A stretch of 64,000 nucleotides of DNA from Allacma fusca. Lineage: Eukaryota > Arthropoda > Collembola > Symphypleona > Sminthuridae. Below, in pieces: positions 1-12,556 of the stretch. The translations under genes were made by a program, and so were the position numbers. Position 1 is the stretch's first letter, and each line of letters opens with the position of its first letter. The notes beneath the pieces are model-generated. The model did not search any database, was not told the DNA's origin, and saw nothing but the letters and a program-made list of their open reading frames with translations. The stretch is from positions 41,279,067-41,343,066 of the forward strand of contig OX359245.1 of NCBI GenBank assembly GCA_947179485.1. Reading direction: 5' to 3'.

Positions 1-539
1 TCATTTTTGTATTGACATTTAATTGATTCGTTCAGAAGATCAAATTCAAGTTTTTGAATCAGCTGTCTTGATTTCCGTGATTGAATTTTGTTGTATGATT
101 TTGGAATACGAACGAAAGTAGGTAAAATTTCATGGATTTTGCACTTCTTTAGAAAATGTATGTTGTTCTTAATATGTGCTAATTTTCGTGAGTACTTTTG
201 TTATCTAATTATAGCTAACATACATTCCACTCCAAAATGGATTTTTATGTAATGTTTAAATCCTTTCCATCCACGATTTGGAATAATATCAACCATGTTG
301 AAATAATTGGAATACGTGGATATTGCTTAGAATCAAGTTATTTGCCAAGCTATCGAACTCAAACAGTGTTCTTCTTCAGGGCTTAATTATGACTAACTAT
401 GCTATCCTTGTTTGATGCAGTATTTATAAAAAAAAATTTTACATTATTCAATTTAAAATTATTGAGTTGTGAATATTTTGCAAAAAATAATTATTTTGTT
501 TCAACAATTTAAATTAAAAACAAGATCAATCTATTAAAT

Positions 540-1125
540 TCGGGATTATTGGCTTCCATGCGTTGCTTAAAATAAATAAAATAAAAAATAAAATAAATAA
601 AATATTTACACAAGTTGAAAATAATAATTCTAAACAACAATATGAATTATTAAGATAATTCTTTCATTTCATGGAGAGGCCGCTGCAACAACTATAACAA
701 TGAGAATGGCCTGGTAAACAAGACCTTTATAAAACGGACTCTGATTTTGAATTTTGTCCTTTGATTTATGGCATATGCAAACAATATTCCCTGGACACGA
801 TATGAAATTGTATTGTGATTTTGAAATTGCTTCCGTCCTTTATGGCATACGCAATCTAAAATTACTTGAACTTGACCATGAAATCTCACGTTCATGGTCA
901 AGTTTTTTCTTTCCCCTACTTGACCCTGAACTTGACTTGAGATTCAAGTAAATTTCTCTTACTTGTACTTGAACCTGACTTGTCTTAGAATGCCATGGTC
1001 AAGACGAGTACGTACTTGAACTTGACCCGCAAGATTCAAGTAAAAACATTGGCCTACTTGAACTTGACCCGAACTTGAACTTGACTTGAAAAATCAAGTA
1101 TTACTTGAACTTGTCCGCAGCACTG
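540..1125. mobile_element. Partial hAT-like non-autonomous element, ACTTGAAC-word family
   Basis: The right end (about 930-1125) is a run of aacttgacc/acttgaac words closing with a terminus whose reverse complement starts CAGTGCTGCGGACAAG. This is the same terminus as the element at 18209-19342. About 450 bp upstream (from the ttctaa(a/g)caacaa stretch near 630) also matches that element, so the two are copies of one family. I could not find the left end or a second copy of the 8 bp that follow (gtacagag), so it is truncated or its left boundary is eroded. Short peptides readable at 754-951 are shared with the other copy only because the repeat is shared; they are not a gene. Confidence 0.6.
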
Positions 1126-2667
1126 GTACAGAGTAACCGTTGCTGTCAGTGTGAACTTTGGTCTATAAGGTTCATTTCCGTGGAAAACTGACAATGAGCA
1201 GAGGTCATGGTATGGAAAAGAAAACCTGAAGATTGTCAGAGGGAAAAGAAAATCGTTCTAGAGTCACCAACTAGAGTCCTAGTGAGTAGATCGTGTCTTG
1301 AATCTCTGTAAAATTGTAGGGTTTAAACTGAATAAAAGCAATAGTTACCGAAATAATTATTTGTTCTTTTCAAAAGGGATATTCCTGTTTGTAAAAGTTA
1401 TCGTTATTGCTGGAATCTTTTATAAGTTTCACTAGTATGCTTTTCTCTCCATTTGAGATTTGAATTTTGTTGAGTCTGAACATGAGTCCTGAATCAGTAT
1501 AGGAAATGGCTATTGCCTGACTTTTTATTTAAATTTTTGATGTCAAATTAACTAATAACCTGTCCTACATTTTCTCTCTGTCCACTTATATTCTCTCCAT
1601 ATCATTAAACACTTAACACTAGATCTTACTCCTACGGAATTCTTTTTGAAAAACAGGCAGTAAGTTTAATGCTAGAAGCAATAGTATTTCCCTCCAAAGG
1701 CACGAATGTTTGCTAATATAAAAATAATGTTGTACCTATAACCAAAACGTGATTACAAAAAAGCATCCACGTCTGTAAAAATATCATGTTGATTCATTTG
1801 AGCACAATATTCTCTCCTTAGGTTAACATTTGCCTCCGTGAAAGCCAGAAATGTAAGCACTCAAGCACACAAGACTGTATAAGCTTTTTTCACCTTACGT
1901 TTTTGGTAACAGCAGTTTTAATTGTCAACCGAAAGTCCTCTTTTCCCTTACAAGGGGTTTCCCTGTAATTGATGTTGTCTATGCAAAGGATCAGAATATG
2001 TCATCCCAACTCCGATTTGAATAATGATTGCATATTGATGCTACAAATGGTTATATATGCATGCAAGGGATAATATGCATAAAGGACCAAATTAGCCAAT
2101 CCACTGAGCAAACCTCATAACGAGAGATGACTGTATTCATATTGGTGATATGACATCATTACTTAAAATGATCGTCTATATATTTTATCCTGAGAATGAG
2201 TGAGTTATCAGACAAAAACGTCTGATTGTAAGAATTCAACGAAAATCTTTTTTGATGACCCATTTAACCTTACTCTGACATATCAAATAAATACAAATAG
2301 TAATATGCCTGCGAGATCAGTTGAATCAATGCAAAAAACTTTACGGATTAATTAATTAATATACGAAATTCCAACTAAGGAGATTCACGAGTATACAAAT
2401 ACACATCGCAACAAAATTTAAAGATAAGCATTATCTTGTACAAGCTGTGAACCTCTTCAGGGTAGGTTAAAATTTTGCATAAGCTTGTCTTAAAGCCAAA
2501 TTCTTATGAAATTGGATTTTTGCCTAATCTTTGATATGTAGCAGGACTCAATCTCAGTGTATTATTCTGTCTTCCCAACAGCTCCAGTCTAACAATTTGT
2601 ACTGGGAAAGCATCTGTATAAGTTTTGAGTAATTAGATATCTAAAACTATCCCAACGAATTTAAGAG
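1126..2667. other. Intergenic, upstream of the secreted-protein gene
   Basis: AT-rich single-copy-looking DNA. No coding exon, RNA gene or clear repeat was seen. A weak TATAAG at 2617-2622 lies about 50 bp before the start codon at 2668 and could be part of the promoter, but it is not convincing. Confidence 0.4.
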
Positions 2668-3793
2668 ATGAAATTCATAATGGTACGCAGTGCAGTGTTA
2701 CTTATTTTAGCTTCCGTAATAATTACAAGTAACGGTTGTAGTCGTAAGCAAGAAGAATACCCAAAAGCCGAGTTAAAATTCCCTGGAGTGAGTGACTGGG
2801 CCATCCAGAAGAGCTCCAAAGATGCAGCCGCTTTAATTTCCACCTTGGCGGGAAACCTCTCAAAAGTGACAAAGTTCATTCCCTATGGAGAATTTGTGAC
2901 ACCTGTTCTATCAGCCGTATCAGTTATGGCAAGTATGCTGACTGCAGCCAAGACCGAATTGGGGAAACTTGTCGATGAAAGTCTTGGAATCCAGGTAGTT
3001 GGGGATATTCAAGCTAAAATTGTTACAGTTAAAAATCGGCTAGAAGAAGTTGAGCAAGCTTTAAAACAGGTAAGATAATTATTCCGAAAAATTGGAATTT
3101 GTTTAAACTTCTGATTTTGGTGTTTCGATTATTTACAAATTATAGGTATACATATGTACACACGTAGCACAAAGTATGTTTAAATTACTAAAACTATTAA
3201 ATAAACTAAATAAATTTGGAATTCATAAAATCTTGAACAATTATTTGCAGGCTCAAAGCTTTGACACACCTATTGCTTTAGCAGTACAACAATGCGAAGA
3301 AATCCTGCAAAAGTTTTCCCAAGACTGGAGTTACCTTTACAAAAGTGACAATTACATGCTATCCTCCCCATCACTAGTCTCTTTTGCTGGAGTATATGCC
3401 GGAGTGGCAGGGTTTAGGTTCGATCGTTCCCCAGATAGACGCAGACACACAATAGATGAAATGAAGCTGCTAAAAAAAGTTGTGGAAATGTATCGCAATG
3501 CCACAATTGAGAAACGGGCGGGATACCTTAAAATAAATAAGGATGTTTGGCAGCGCGTCGTGACAATTTCATGCGAGGATCGGTTCTTTGACGTTACAGC
3601 TTGTGAGAGTTGTTCTAAAGCTACCTGCGCAGTTGCTGGGAGTTCTCAGAATGCGCGAGACCAAAGTCCTTCTTATAATTCCTTCCTCAATTACGATAAT
3701 GAATTAAAACGTTTGTACAATGGTTATTTTACTGAACCCGTGGAAGCACTCCAGAAGCTTATTCAAACCTTTGAGGATAAAATGAAACAGTGA
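2668..3793 (+). CDS. Small secreted protein of unknown family, two exons, 314 aa
   Basis: Exons are 2668-3069 and 3251-3793, joined by a phase-0 intron with a CAG|GTAAGA donor and a TTTGCAG acceptor; the joined frame is open and gives 314 residues. Residues 1-23 form a signal peptide (MKFIM followed by a Val/Leu/Ile-rich core ending at SNGC). The mature part begins with a charged segment. At about 68-92 comes a hydrophobic stretch (FIPYGEF then small and aliphatic residues), then a heptad-like helical region (about 110-134, NRLEEVEQALKQ). Exon 2 is helical with a Cys-rich patch (CEDRFFDVTACESCSKATC) near the C-terminus. A helical bundle with a hydrophobic hairpin could be membrane-active or simply globular; I do not recognise the family and assign no function. 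The splice model is firm, the role unknown. Confidence 0.75.
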
Positions 3794-6146
3794 AAGGTCA
3801 TATTTATCCCTTCCAGTAATTTTACAGGTACTGGAAAAATTAATATGAAAAGCAAATGTTATTGGTACTTGTAAAATTTAACAGAGAATTTTGTTACCGT
3901 TAAATAGGATTAACGTATGTTAGAAATAGATACATTATATAAATATTAAATGCTACAAACATGATATTGTTTATTTGAAATTTTTAAATTACGAATTCTT
4001 CCATGTGTATAGAGTGCCAAGAAATTATTAACCTACCCCAGGCGATATAAGCAGGGATAGTAAAAGAAAGTATTCAACTTAATTGTGTTTTAGCAAATCG
4101 TTTTCAAGATTTGTTAAATACCGCTGGGTCAGAAACTGTAGGTATAGCAGTCATGATTTGAATAAAAGACAATTTTTAGAAAAATCTTCAGAGCTTCAAA
4201 TTGTTTATTCCAGACAACTTACTTCATAAACTGAGTCAAGTTTTGATTATTTAAAGTAGTATCATACTTGTTTGTTTTATTCTTGACTCACATTTTTAGA
4301 CCCTGAGATCATACGTCTTTTATTCTTGAAGTCGATGATACTCTGTTGAATTAATATTAAAATTTCTAAAACTACCGTTTAAATTTTTTTTAACGAACGA
4401 CGAAACGTTTATCAAAAAATATAAAATCAGATCAAAAACACTCCTTTTCCTAATTGTTTCTTATACAAATAAATTTCTGCAGCCTTACTCTCTGCTCTTT
4501 CAGGTCATATCTACAGTTCTTAATGTGTGATAGCTTCATGTAAATCCCGTTACATTTGCAAGATTACAATTAGAAAAGCATTTTAGCGGCAATAAACAAG
4601 TTTAAACTGGAAACTACAATTTAAAGAGGCAGCGCAACCACTTATAGAAGCCATTTCGTTTGCACTTGGGACAACGTAAACACAACTTTACAACATACAT
4701 TAAAGCCAATGCAAATATTTCGTTGAAATATCGGGTTGGAGGCATATCCACACAATACAATATTATGTGAAAAACCAGCCTTGACTCCCGTCGCATTACT
4801 TGTGTACGTTCCAGTATTGAGGATGAAAGTTTTTGTATTTTCTATATGGATATCAAGGGAATATACTTATATATCATATACATATGTATTTATATATGAT
4901 CTATATATCAATAAGGCATGTTCGCACTAACCCGCATTAAATTTGAAAGCAATCGGGTTTCTATCCAGCAGGTCAATAATTTTTCTGAACGTGTCACTAA
5001 TTTGACATTTAATGACACTTCAGCACAGTTAAACTTCATCATTCATACAAATTACGAATACAGAAAGTAAAATAAATACTGCATTATGCAACTGTATGAT
5101 AAAATAAGTGAAAAAATTATTAAGAATTAAGAACACCGACGCAGTCTAGTGGCTTGACCCGCGAATATTACAATTTGATTGCCGAAATGATTCTATTTTC
5201 AAAACTTGTATTTTACAAATAATAATAACGCTAAATCATAGTTTTCCAAATAATTAAATTCGACTTAATCTTAATTGATTGTGTTTAAATATATATTTAT
5301 GGCAAGAATTGGATTCCGGCATGTCCGAAATGAGAGCCAGAGCTGATTTGCAAGAATCTTTAGGTGATTAGATCAAAGTTTTCGGGAACAGTGCACAAAC
5401 GGTATATATATTAGCGTTTTACGTTATGCATTGAAGTTATTTCAATTTAAACTGCTTCAAATACAGTGATTAGTAATATACATCCACCTGCTTAGTTTAT
5501 TTTGGTAATACAGATTTTAGATTACTAATGGAAGTTTACTGTAATTTTTGCCATTGATATATGTGCACACATCACTAATTAGTAGCATTATATAAAATGG
5601 CAGCGCAAGAGTAAGCAAACCCGTTCCGCATATGTAAATTTAAGTTCATTAGGATGTTCTTACTGCACTTATTACCATTGACTTAAGTAATTATATATGT
5701 ATACATACATAGGAACTAGGTATATGTGTTAGCTTAAAGGGACTTGAATTATTAAATTATAATTTATGATAGGTTCCAGAATCACAAACACCACTTATTT
5801 CGAAATTATTGACAGCGCTGGTCTATGCACAAAAAGCAAAGGCTTGTAGGAACTGAGCCTATATCAAATGATTTAGTGCGATCGTGGAGTGGGAATTGGG
5901 ATTACATATATATTTTATATTAGTACGAAGAAAACATGGGTAAAGCCCGAATGTAGACAAATGACTCCACGGTACTTTCCCTTGCTTTACCTCTACCACT
6001 TATTGTTATACAAGTGCTTTTAAACCCACTAGCACTTTGATTCGTATACATACATTGAATTCATCCTTAGGGTTTTAAACCTATAATATAGTGACATCAC
6101 TCACGTTACACTTGAAGTACGTTATATGTTACCATTTGATAGGCAT
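3794..6146. other. Intergenic AT-rich spacer
   Basis: No supported gene. At 4912-4985 there is a degenerate copy of the hairpin repeat that is common at 45-61 kb (GGCATGTTCGCACTAAC ... ctatccagcaggtcaat). The rest shows nothing I can name. Confidence 0.4.
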
Positions 6147-6340
6147 TCACTGGGGTTCCACTGCGTAACCATATGTTTCCTCAACAATTATTTGTTTGCC
6201 ATCTCCAATTCGCTGCAAAACAGCAGACGATAGAGTATTAGGAAAACCCAATCTCCTTATTTGAATTGGCTGCTGGTGTCCATAACTCCGTTTGTAGATT
6301 TTCAATAAGTTTGATGACTCGTAAATGTATGAACCGAACA
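6147..6340 (-). CDS. Possible coding exon, unknown product
   Basis: The minus strand is open for 64 codons, ending in a stop at 6147. The peptide has a protein-like composition (IRRLGFPNTLSSAVLQRIGD, then GKQIIVEETYGYAVEP), unlike the neighbouring random frames. Possible acceptor AGs lie just upstream on the minus strand (for example the attag before the tcaaatg at about 6345). I found no partner exon within a kilobase. It may be the 3' exon of a gene reading away from the chemoreceptor, a pseudo-exon, or chance. Confidence 0.25.
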
Positions 6341-6763
6341 TTTGACTAATGTGACGCTCCTAATGAAGTTCTGGCTACTAATTGGTATGGTTAGTTTAAA
6401 GTAAATATTTATTATTGTTGACCATAAGATGTAATTCCCAGATAATAAGTAATGGTTTGGTGGTACAATAAAAAGTAATAAATGATTTACCAACAATCCT
6501 GCACGAGGCAACTTTAAATAATAGAATAGCCGTAAACATGTTTATTGAATTAATTCGAAAGTGGTTTAAGTACTTAGAAAAATGTCATAATTAAATAATA
6601 TTGTCAAAAAGTCTAAACCAACGTGCCATCACAATTGTAACTGCTAGTCCCATTTATTTGGCAGTGATCTGCAAGCGTGAAAATACTAACAGCTAGTAAT
6701 ATAATATCCTGGAATAGGAACTGTGTTGACGCGGAAACTCGGTAAGCTTCAGAAAACAACACC

Positions 6764-8156
6764 ATGTTAGGAAACTTCATTGAGTTTTCCATTTTTTGCA
6801 GCTTCAAACTAATCTGCTTGCTTAAAACCGTTCCCTGGAATTTCAGTTTTCGGCAACGACTACTATCGACTCCAAAATCCGTGTTTCGGAATCAATTCAT
6901 CATTTTCCAAGGAGTTCTTGTTACGGGATATTTCTTTCATTCAATTTACATGTTGTATTTTCTGCAAAGTATTAATGCAGGATCTCTGGGAATTGTCAGT
7001 CAACTCAACAATTCTCTATCGATTCTTTCTTCAACTGTTTTTTTCCTCAATTGGAGTATTCATCGCGAGGATATCGCATTGCTCTGCAACAGGATTGTGG
7101 AATTTAACAGTATGTCATAATCGGAAATTATTGTTCAATGCTGTTACATATATCAGAACAAAGAATTTAATGATTTTAATCTATAAATATCAATGTAACG
7201 CAGAAAAATTTGAGACTTTTCCTGAGAACATGGGGAAAGCATCCAAAGATCCACTGGATATAAAACGATTTTTAAGAACCCTGGCTCCAACCTACTTCTT
7301 GATGGTTACGTCTATGTCAAATTTTGTAATATCATTTGAATACATGGAGGGATTCCCCGGTGCCATCACATACTTGCTGCCGACATATCTGCAAACCAAC
7401 TTTATCCGACTTTGGATTGTGGTCATTCATTTGATCATTTCCTTTACAAGGTCATTCTGTTGGTTTTTCGGATTGACATTTCAAGCATACTATTTGAGTA
7501 GCATTGGTGTTTGGATGAGTACCATTGCGTAAGTTATAAAGCCTCTAAATTCATACTTCCACAATTTATTCTACATTTTGCTTTGACACAAACCGTAGAA
7601 AACGCTTTGTTTCACAGAACACTGTTACTAGAGGTGTGACTTTAAATTTCTATGACATCGTATTATTATTATTAGAAACGGCACACCCGGTACCTACGAC
7701 GATTCCATGGAACGGATGAAAATTTACCGCAGCCTACAGCTACTCGTCATTCATTTCAATCAGCGCTGCTTGGTAACTGTACTCATGACTAAAATATCGT
7801 GCACAATTTGTGGCATTTTTAGCCTGTTCATACTCATCAAATTTGGGAGAGATATGGACGTTCCTGGGATTCTATTCACGGTGTGGCTAATGATCGTATG
7901 CGTCGGTATGATGCCGCTTCTGTATGAGAAGTTATTCAGGATTCGAGTCTTCTCCCTCGAGTGCCAGCGACAGGTTCTATTGGGCACTGATAAAATTCAA
8001 ATTTTGGAAAAACAAAATGAGGTTAAGCGAATGGCAATGTCATTGCCACCAACAGGAATAAAATGCAGCAATTACTATTACTTGGACCAGTCATTTACAC
8101 CTGAGTTTGTGTCACATGTAGTAGAATACACCATAAATTTGCTTCTCACATTTTGA
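6764..8156 (+). CDS. Gustatory-receptor-like 7TM chemoreceptor, copy A, 383 aa
   Basis: Exons are 6764-7109, 7204-7528 and 7676-8156 (346, 325 and 481 nt). The phase-1 intron (A|GTATGT ... ACGCAG) and phase-2 intron (GC|GTAAGT ... TTAG) restore one open frame of 383 residues. The protein is hydrophobic, with membrane-like stretches at about 46-70, 77-96, 143-163, 183-212, 262-280, 287-307 and the C-terminus. Insect GR proteins end in a TYhhhhhQF signature in TM7; here the end reads EYTINLLLTF, a degenerate version preceded by YYYLDQSF, which also fits the family. Such receptors are ligand-gated cation channels in sensory neurons. Copies B and C have exactly the same exon lengths and phases. 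A and B differ at about 20 residues and are the younger pair; their 3' flanks also match. An odorant-type or orphan GR-related family is possible. Confidence 0.8.
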
Positions 8157-8545
8157 GTACCACGTTCTGGTAAGCCAATAAGCACAGTATTTAAGTTTTT
8201 AACGAATTGTTATTTTGACAGATATCGCTTTAACTACATGCATTTAAAATTTACTACCGCTTGATGTCCCCTTGTGCAGTTATGTTATTGGTAGATTGAA
8301 GAACCTTTGCTAACCACAAGGAGTCACGTTTGTTTATCAACTACTTACATATGCTCCATAAGTATATTTTGCTAATGGGAGCCTAGCCCGTGTCGATGCA
8401 GTCAATTATACAAATGCAATATACCAACGCCGACGATGAATGATAATCGTTGTTAATTGTAATTCAATGTTTAGTCAAAGATTTAGATATCGTAGGTGCA
8501 CTGAGTAGAAGGAATTGTTGTTGTAATAACAAATTGTATACGTAT
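8157..8545 (+). repeat. 3' flank duplicated with receptor copy B
   Basis: The sequence after the stop codon matches the flank of copy B (21082-21470) almost colinearly, with small indels (ttctggtaag ... agcacagtatttaag ... ggaattgttgttgtaataac). The duplication that produced copies A and B therefore carried about 400 bp of downstream DNA. The flank of copy C shares only the first few tens of bases. Confidence 0.75.
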
Positions 8546-8679
8546 ATCAGAATTTAATGAAATGACTAAAAACATTTATGAATGCAACATCTTACCGTTG
8601 TCCGCTTACAATTTGATATGTAGATATTGATTTTGGTAAGCGATCTGTTCTTTGATCATACACTGAAATTATACTTATA

Positions 8680-8680
<1 letters not shown>

Positions 8681-8712
<32 letters not shown>
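8681..8712. repeat. (TA)n microsatellite
   Basis: Uninterrupted alternating TA for about 30 bp, followed by attactatta. The stretch from here to 9479 contains nothing else I can name. Confidence 0.9.
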
Positions 8713-8714
<2 letters not shown>

Positions 8715-9479
8715 CTATTACTTTGAATGTTTACAAATACTAAAAATATGTATAAATGAACTTGAGAAATTGAGATATGCTAAGCTTTATTGAGTATAAA
8801 ATATTCAGTAGCTTTAGATTACCCTATACTATTAATAATGTTAGTCGTAGTAAACTATTCGACTGCAGGGACACCGTTCCACACCGATTGATCAGAGCTA
8901 CTCTTAGAAGGAATTCACATTTTTATGACATGTGCACTTTCCAATACATCAAACGAAGAATACAAAGTTCTTCCAGAAACCTAATCTTCGTCTTCAGATT
9001 TTAGTCACTGATCCTTTGCCATAAATCCCTCTAATCATACTAGAGCTTCAGCATACCACACAATAATAATTACATTGCATGTACTATAATTTGAAAATAA
9101 AATTAAACGAATCGACACAAGGATTTTTTTACCCTACGCACGTTTTATAGCAGCATGTTTTACTTTCAGAGCCACATCTGGCTAATTTTATGTCATCTGT
9201 CACTATATTTTCGCGTTGTCACCGCCACCGTAACACATAATCATGACATAATTCAATGATTGGAAGAATTCATAGTGAAAAAATAATGTCAGTTTTAGAG
9301 GATGATTTAATAAACGGTAATAGAACAGTAAGTTTAATGCCGGTCATTTTAGGTAATAAATTAACACACTGATTCTAATGTTAAATCAACTCACTTTGCG
9401 CGAAAACACGTTAATTCGAAGGGAATCAAAACTTACTAGCATCAAATGTCATCGTTTGCAGTAAGTAAACAAAAGTAAC

Positions 9480-9733
9480 CGAAAAATATTTCTGCTAGGG
9501 AAAATCTCGAAAGGAAGGGGCTCTATTTTGCAAACAGGGATTTCAAAATTTTTTGATCTTTTTTGGCAGAGAGTTTTAAATTTGTTGAAGTGTGTCAGGG
9601 AAATTTGTTAAGCAAACAAGGATGTTTTGATTGTCTGACCTCATTTCTTTCTTTAGAGACATAAGATTCAGCAGGAAAATTCAGAACTGATCTTACAGGG
9701 AGATTTACAAAACCCGGACCCCTGTGGCTTTTA
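9480..9733. repeat. Dispersed repeat, first copy (second at 61014-61364)
   Basis: Shares colinear blocks with 61014-61364: ggctctattttgcaaacagggatt, gattcagcag.gaaattcag and ctagggagatttacaaaa...cc.gacccctg. In the second copy the two ends resemble inverted termini (AGGGGTCAGATTTGTG against CAGGGGACGGATTTTTG), suggesting a decayed CAGGGG-type hAT element. The left end of this copy is truncated. Confidence 0.5.
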
Positions 9734-10314
9734 TTCACCGCTTTGGAATACCCAAGTTTCGAAGTTACATACGTGGATTTCCTGCTTAAATACCTACTTT
9801 GGTTTCTGCATCTACATAATGATTATCCCCAGCATACATAAATTTCAGAAAATTTTCCTCAAAATATGCAGTCTAACCTACAATTTTATCGGTATCCTAG
9901 ATAAACGCATAAAGAGCTAAACGTATAACAGCTAAACGCATAAGGTATCTAAACGCATAATCATCTATACGTATAAGGTATCTAAACATATAATCGTCTA
10001 TACGTATAAGGTATCTAAACATATAATCGTCTAAACGTATAGGCTTTAAAAACGCATAATCGGCCAATCGTATAAGGTATTTAAAAGCATTTACATGTAC
10101 CTTTAATACATGTCCTTGCAAGACCATCGTCGCTAAAGAGACCAAATTGTCTCATGCATATTCAACCAACGTCTACATGTAATTTCAATAAAAGGAAAAT
10201 AGTCTACGTATAGGCAATGCGTACAGGTAAAACCCACGCAAATAGTTTGAATCCCACTGTTTATCAGGAGCCGTTGATGACCCCGTAAAAATCAGTATTT
10301 ACTCCAGTTAATCC

Positions 10315-10477
10315 AGGGGTGGATTAATAAAGTAATTTTTACCCTGGCCCTAACCCCCAAAATGGATTTGTGGGCCTTTGCATTTGCATATATGTAATCT
10401 GAGGGTCTTAGTCAACATTTTTGTTACCCTGGCCCTAAATGTTTTACAGGGTGGGCCACCCTGTAAATCCACCCCTG
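10315..10477. mobile_element. 163-bp hAT-type MITE
   Basis: Both ends carry the classic hAT terminus CAGGGGTGGATT (left, from 10315) and its inverse aatccacccctg (right, to 10477). Internally the words ttaccctggccctaa occur twice. The flanking octamers (agttaatc and aatttttc) match at only 5 of 8 positions, so the insertion is old or a boundary has shifted. Confidence 0.7.
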
Positions 10478-11394
10478 AATTTTTCTAGAACTCAACATTA
10501 ACATGTTTGCTGGAAATCTTGTAGGATTTCCGCTGAAATGCTGTAAAGTTTAGTTAGTAAGTAAAATTGAATATAAAAAAATTAAACCATGCGTTACATT
10601 TTTGGCTCCGGTGACTTCATTGAAGCAGGATAATAAATAAATAAGATCATCATTATTAACTTAATTCTTGTAGCTTACAATCAAAATAGGTGTTTTGCAG
10701 AGCTTTATATTTGCAAAAGCAGGTGTCAAAAACGTGTTGCAAAGGGAATTCAATATTATATTTGTTATTATCCTAAAACTGTTTGAAAAAATTAATTTTG
10801 GCGCTTGGTTCTAGAAAATTTCAATGACAGTTTGCACATATATTAGACGATCCCTGTAATAGTATTGTATTTTGAGACGCCAGCATGCGGTAAGGGAAAA
10901 ATGTTGTCCAAAATTAAGGTTGTAGGATCTGAAATGTTTGACAACGTGATAAAATATTTGAGTTGCGGGCATTTTCGGAAAATCTGGAAATTTTTTAGTA
11001 TTCGACCAGTATTTTTTCCATTATTTAGAATTTTAGCCAATATGTGCTAAAGCATGTTCTTTCCATAATTATGTATCAAATTGCTAGTACACTGAATGTA
11101 AAAAAATTATTGCAAATGGTGAGTTCGAGGATTAATAAAGTTGTCGACAGTGAGACCATGAAGACGTGTATGCTCAACACGTGGTACTCTTCTGGACTTA
11201 AATGCATACGAAATACATAATGGACTGACCGAGATTTTTGCTAGGACTGAGACTGATAGGGACTAACGCATGGATACTACACGACTGAGTGGTCTGGCAG
11301 AATGTTAGAATGCTACTTACTTGGGACTATTGGAGTTAGAGGACTTGCCTGTACACATTGCCTGTACTTAGACTATTACTATTAAATATTAGTA

Positions 11395-12239
11395 TATCGT
11401 CGGTGAAGAGGCAAAATGATCTAGGTGCATAATCGATTAGAATCAAAATGATCTACATAACTTTTTCCCTAAAGGCAAAATGAAATGGGTGCAAGCCTCT
11501 TTAAAAGTAAAATGATCTACATACAATTTTCCATAAAAGCAAAATGATTTAAGTGCTGGTCTAATTTTTGTTGTGAGAAAAATAGCATCTGTAAGGAGGA
11601 CACGTGGCTTATAGGGGCTAACAATGACTGTTTGCTATTACTAAGGATCATTCCGGCAACTAAAGTTAATTTCACTTATTGCATCTAATACATTTTTAGT
11701 TACGAAAACTGCAATATTCATTTATTTTAAAATCGACGAATTAAAAGACGATTCAAAATCACAGTGTGCTCATGTGTTAGTGTGCACATTGAATTGGTTT
11801 TCCCTTTAATAATTCTCAACGTGGAGTATCTTCAAATCGTATTTTACGGTCATCACCATTATCATAACATTCGGAATCATTTTCAAATGTTAAATCATAA
11901 TTGACAACATATTTTTTTCAATGTTACTGAAAGAATGAAATGAAGGCATTGAGGAATTAAATGCACATATAAAAGATTTTGAATACCTCGCATTTTTGTA
12001 CACCGGCATTAGAATGTGTTTACTTATATTGTTTTTATTATAATTTGTATCTAGATCATTTTGCTTTTAGGAAAAACTGCATCTAGATCATTTTGCTTTT
12101 AGGAAAAACTGCATCTAGATCATTTTGCTTTTAAAATTCAATGCAAGTAGCTCATTTTGCCTTTAGTGAAACTGCAAGTAGATTATTTTGATTCTAATCG
12201 ATCATGCACCTAGATCATTTTGCCTCTTCACCGACGATA
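11395..12239. mobile_element. MITE-like element with about 60-bp inverted repeats (aaaatgatct word)
   Basis: The left end (TATCGTCGGTGAAGAGGCAA, then aaatgatctaggtgcat, atcgattagaatc) is repeated as an inverted copy at the right end with about two differences over 60 bp. TA dinucleotides flank both ends, compatible with a mariner-type TA target. Inside the right arm a 32-bp unit (gcatctagatcattttgc plus ttttaggaaaaact) is tandemly repeated at about 12050-12135. A 69-nt hairpin with the same terminal words lies at 57083-57151. No coding capacity. Confidence 0.8.
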
Positions 12240-12312
12240 TATTCCTTTTATTTAAATTACATGTAGACGTGGGTTTAATATACAACAGACAATTTGATTC
12301 CTTTAACGACGA

Positions 12313-12410
12313 CTAGCACTGCACAGCCAGCTATTGCTGGCTTCAAAAAAGGCTTCACAGTTTGTTGGTTAAGTTGCATGATTCAGAAATAGCTGACTGT
12401 GCAGTGCTAG
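12313..12410. mobile_element. 98-bp palindromic mini-element
   Basis: The first 23 bases (CTAGCACTGCACAGCCAGC then tatt) pair with the last 23 with one mismatch, leaving a loop of about 50 bp. No target duplication is evident. The CAGTGCTAG end suggests a hAT-derived hairpin MITE. Confidence 0.7.
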
Positions 12411-12556
12411 TTGATATATAAACAGTAACGTACGATACAGAGAAAGGTCTAATGGCTTAATCAGCTAGTATTAAAATATTCTAGACGAACTGATGCGGAT
12501 AATCAGATGCATAAACATCCCCCAAATTGTAAATCCATTTATATTACATACCCCAA

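Noticed and set aside
754-951. Conserved 65-codon frame also found at 18934-19179
   Set aside because: The similarity comes from two copies of the same hAT-like element; there is no transposase motif or sign of coding constraint.
6918-7532. 204-codon frame overlapping receptor A exon 1 in another phase
   Set aside because: It reads exon 1 and intron 1 in the wrong frame and only becomes the true exon 2 frame; the spliced model shared by three paralogues explains it.
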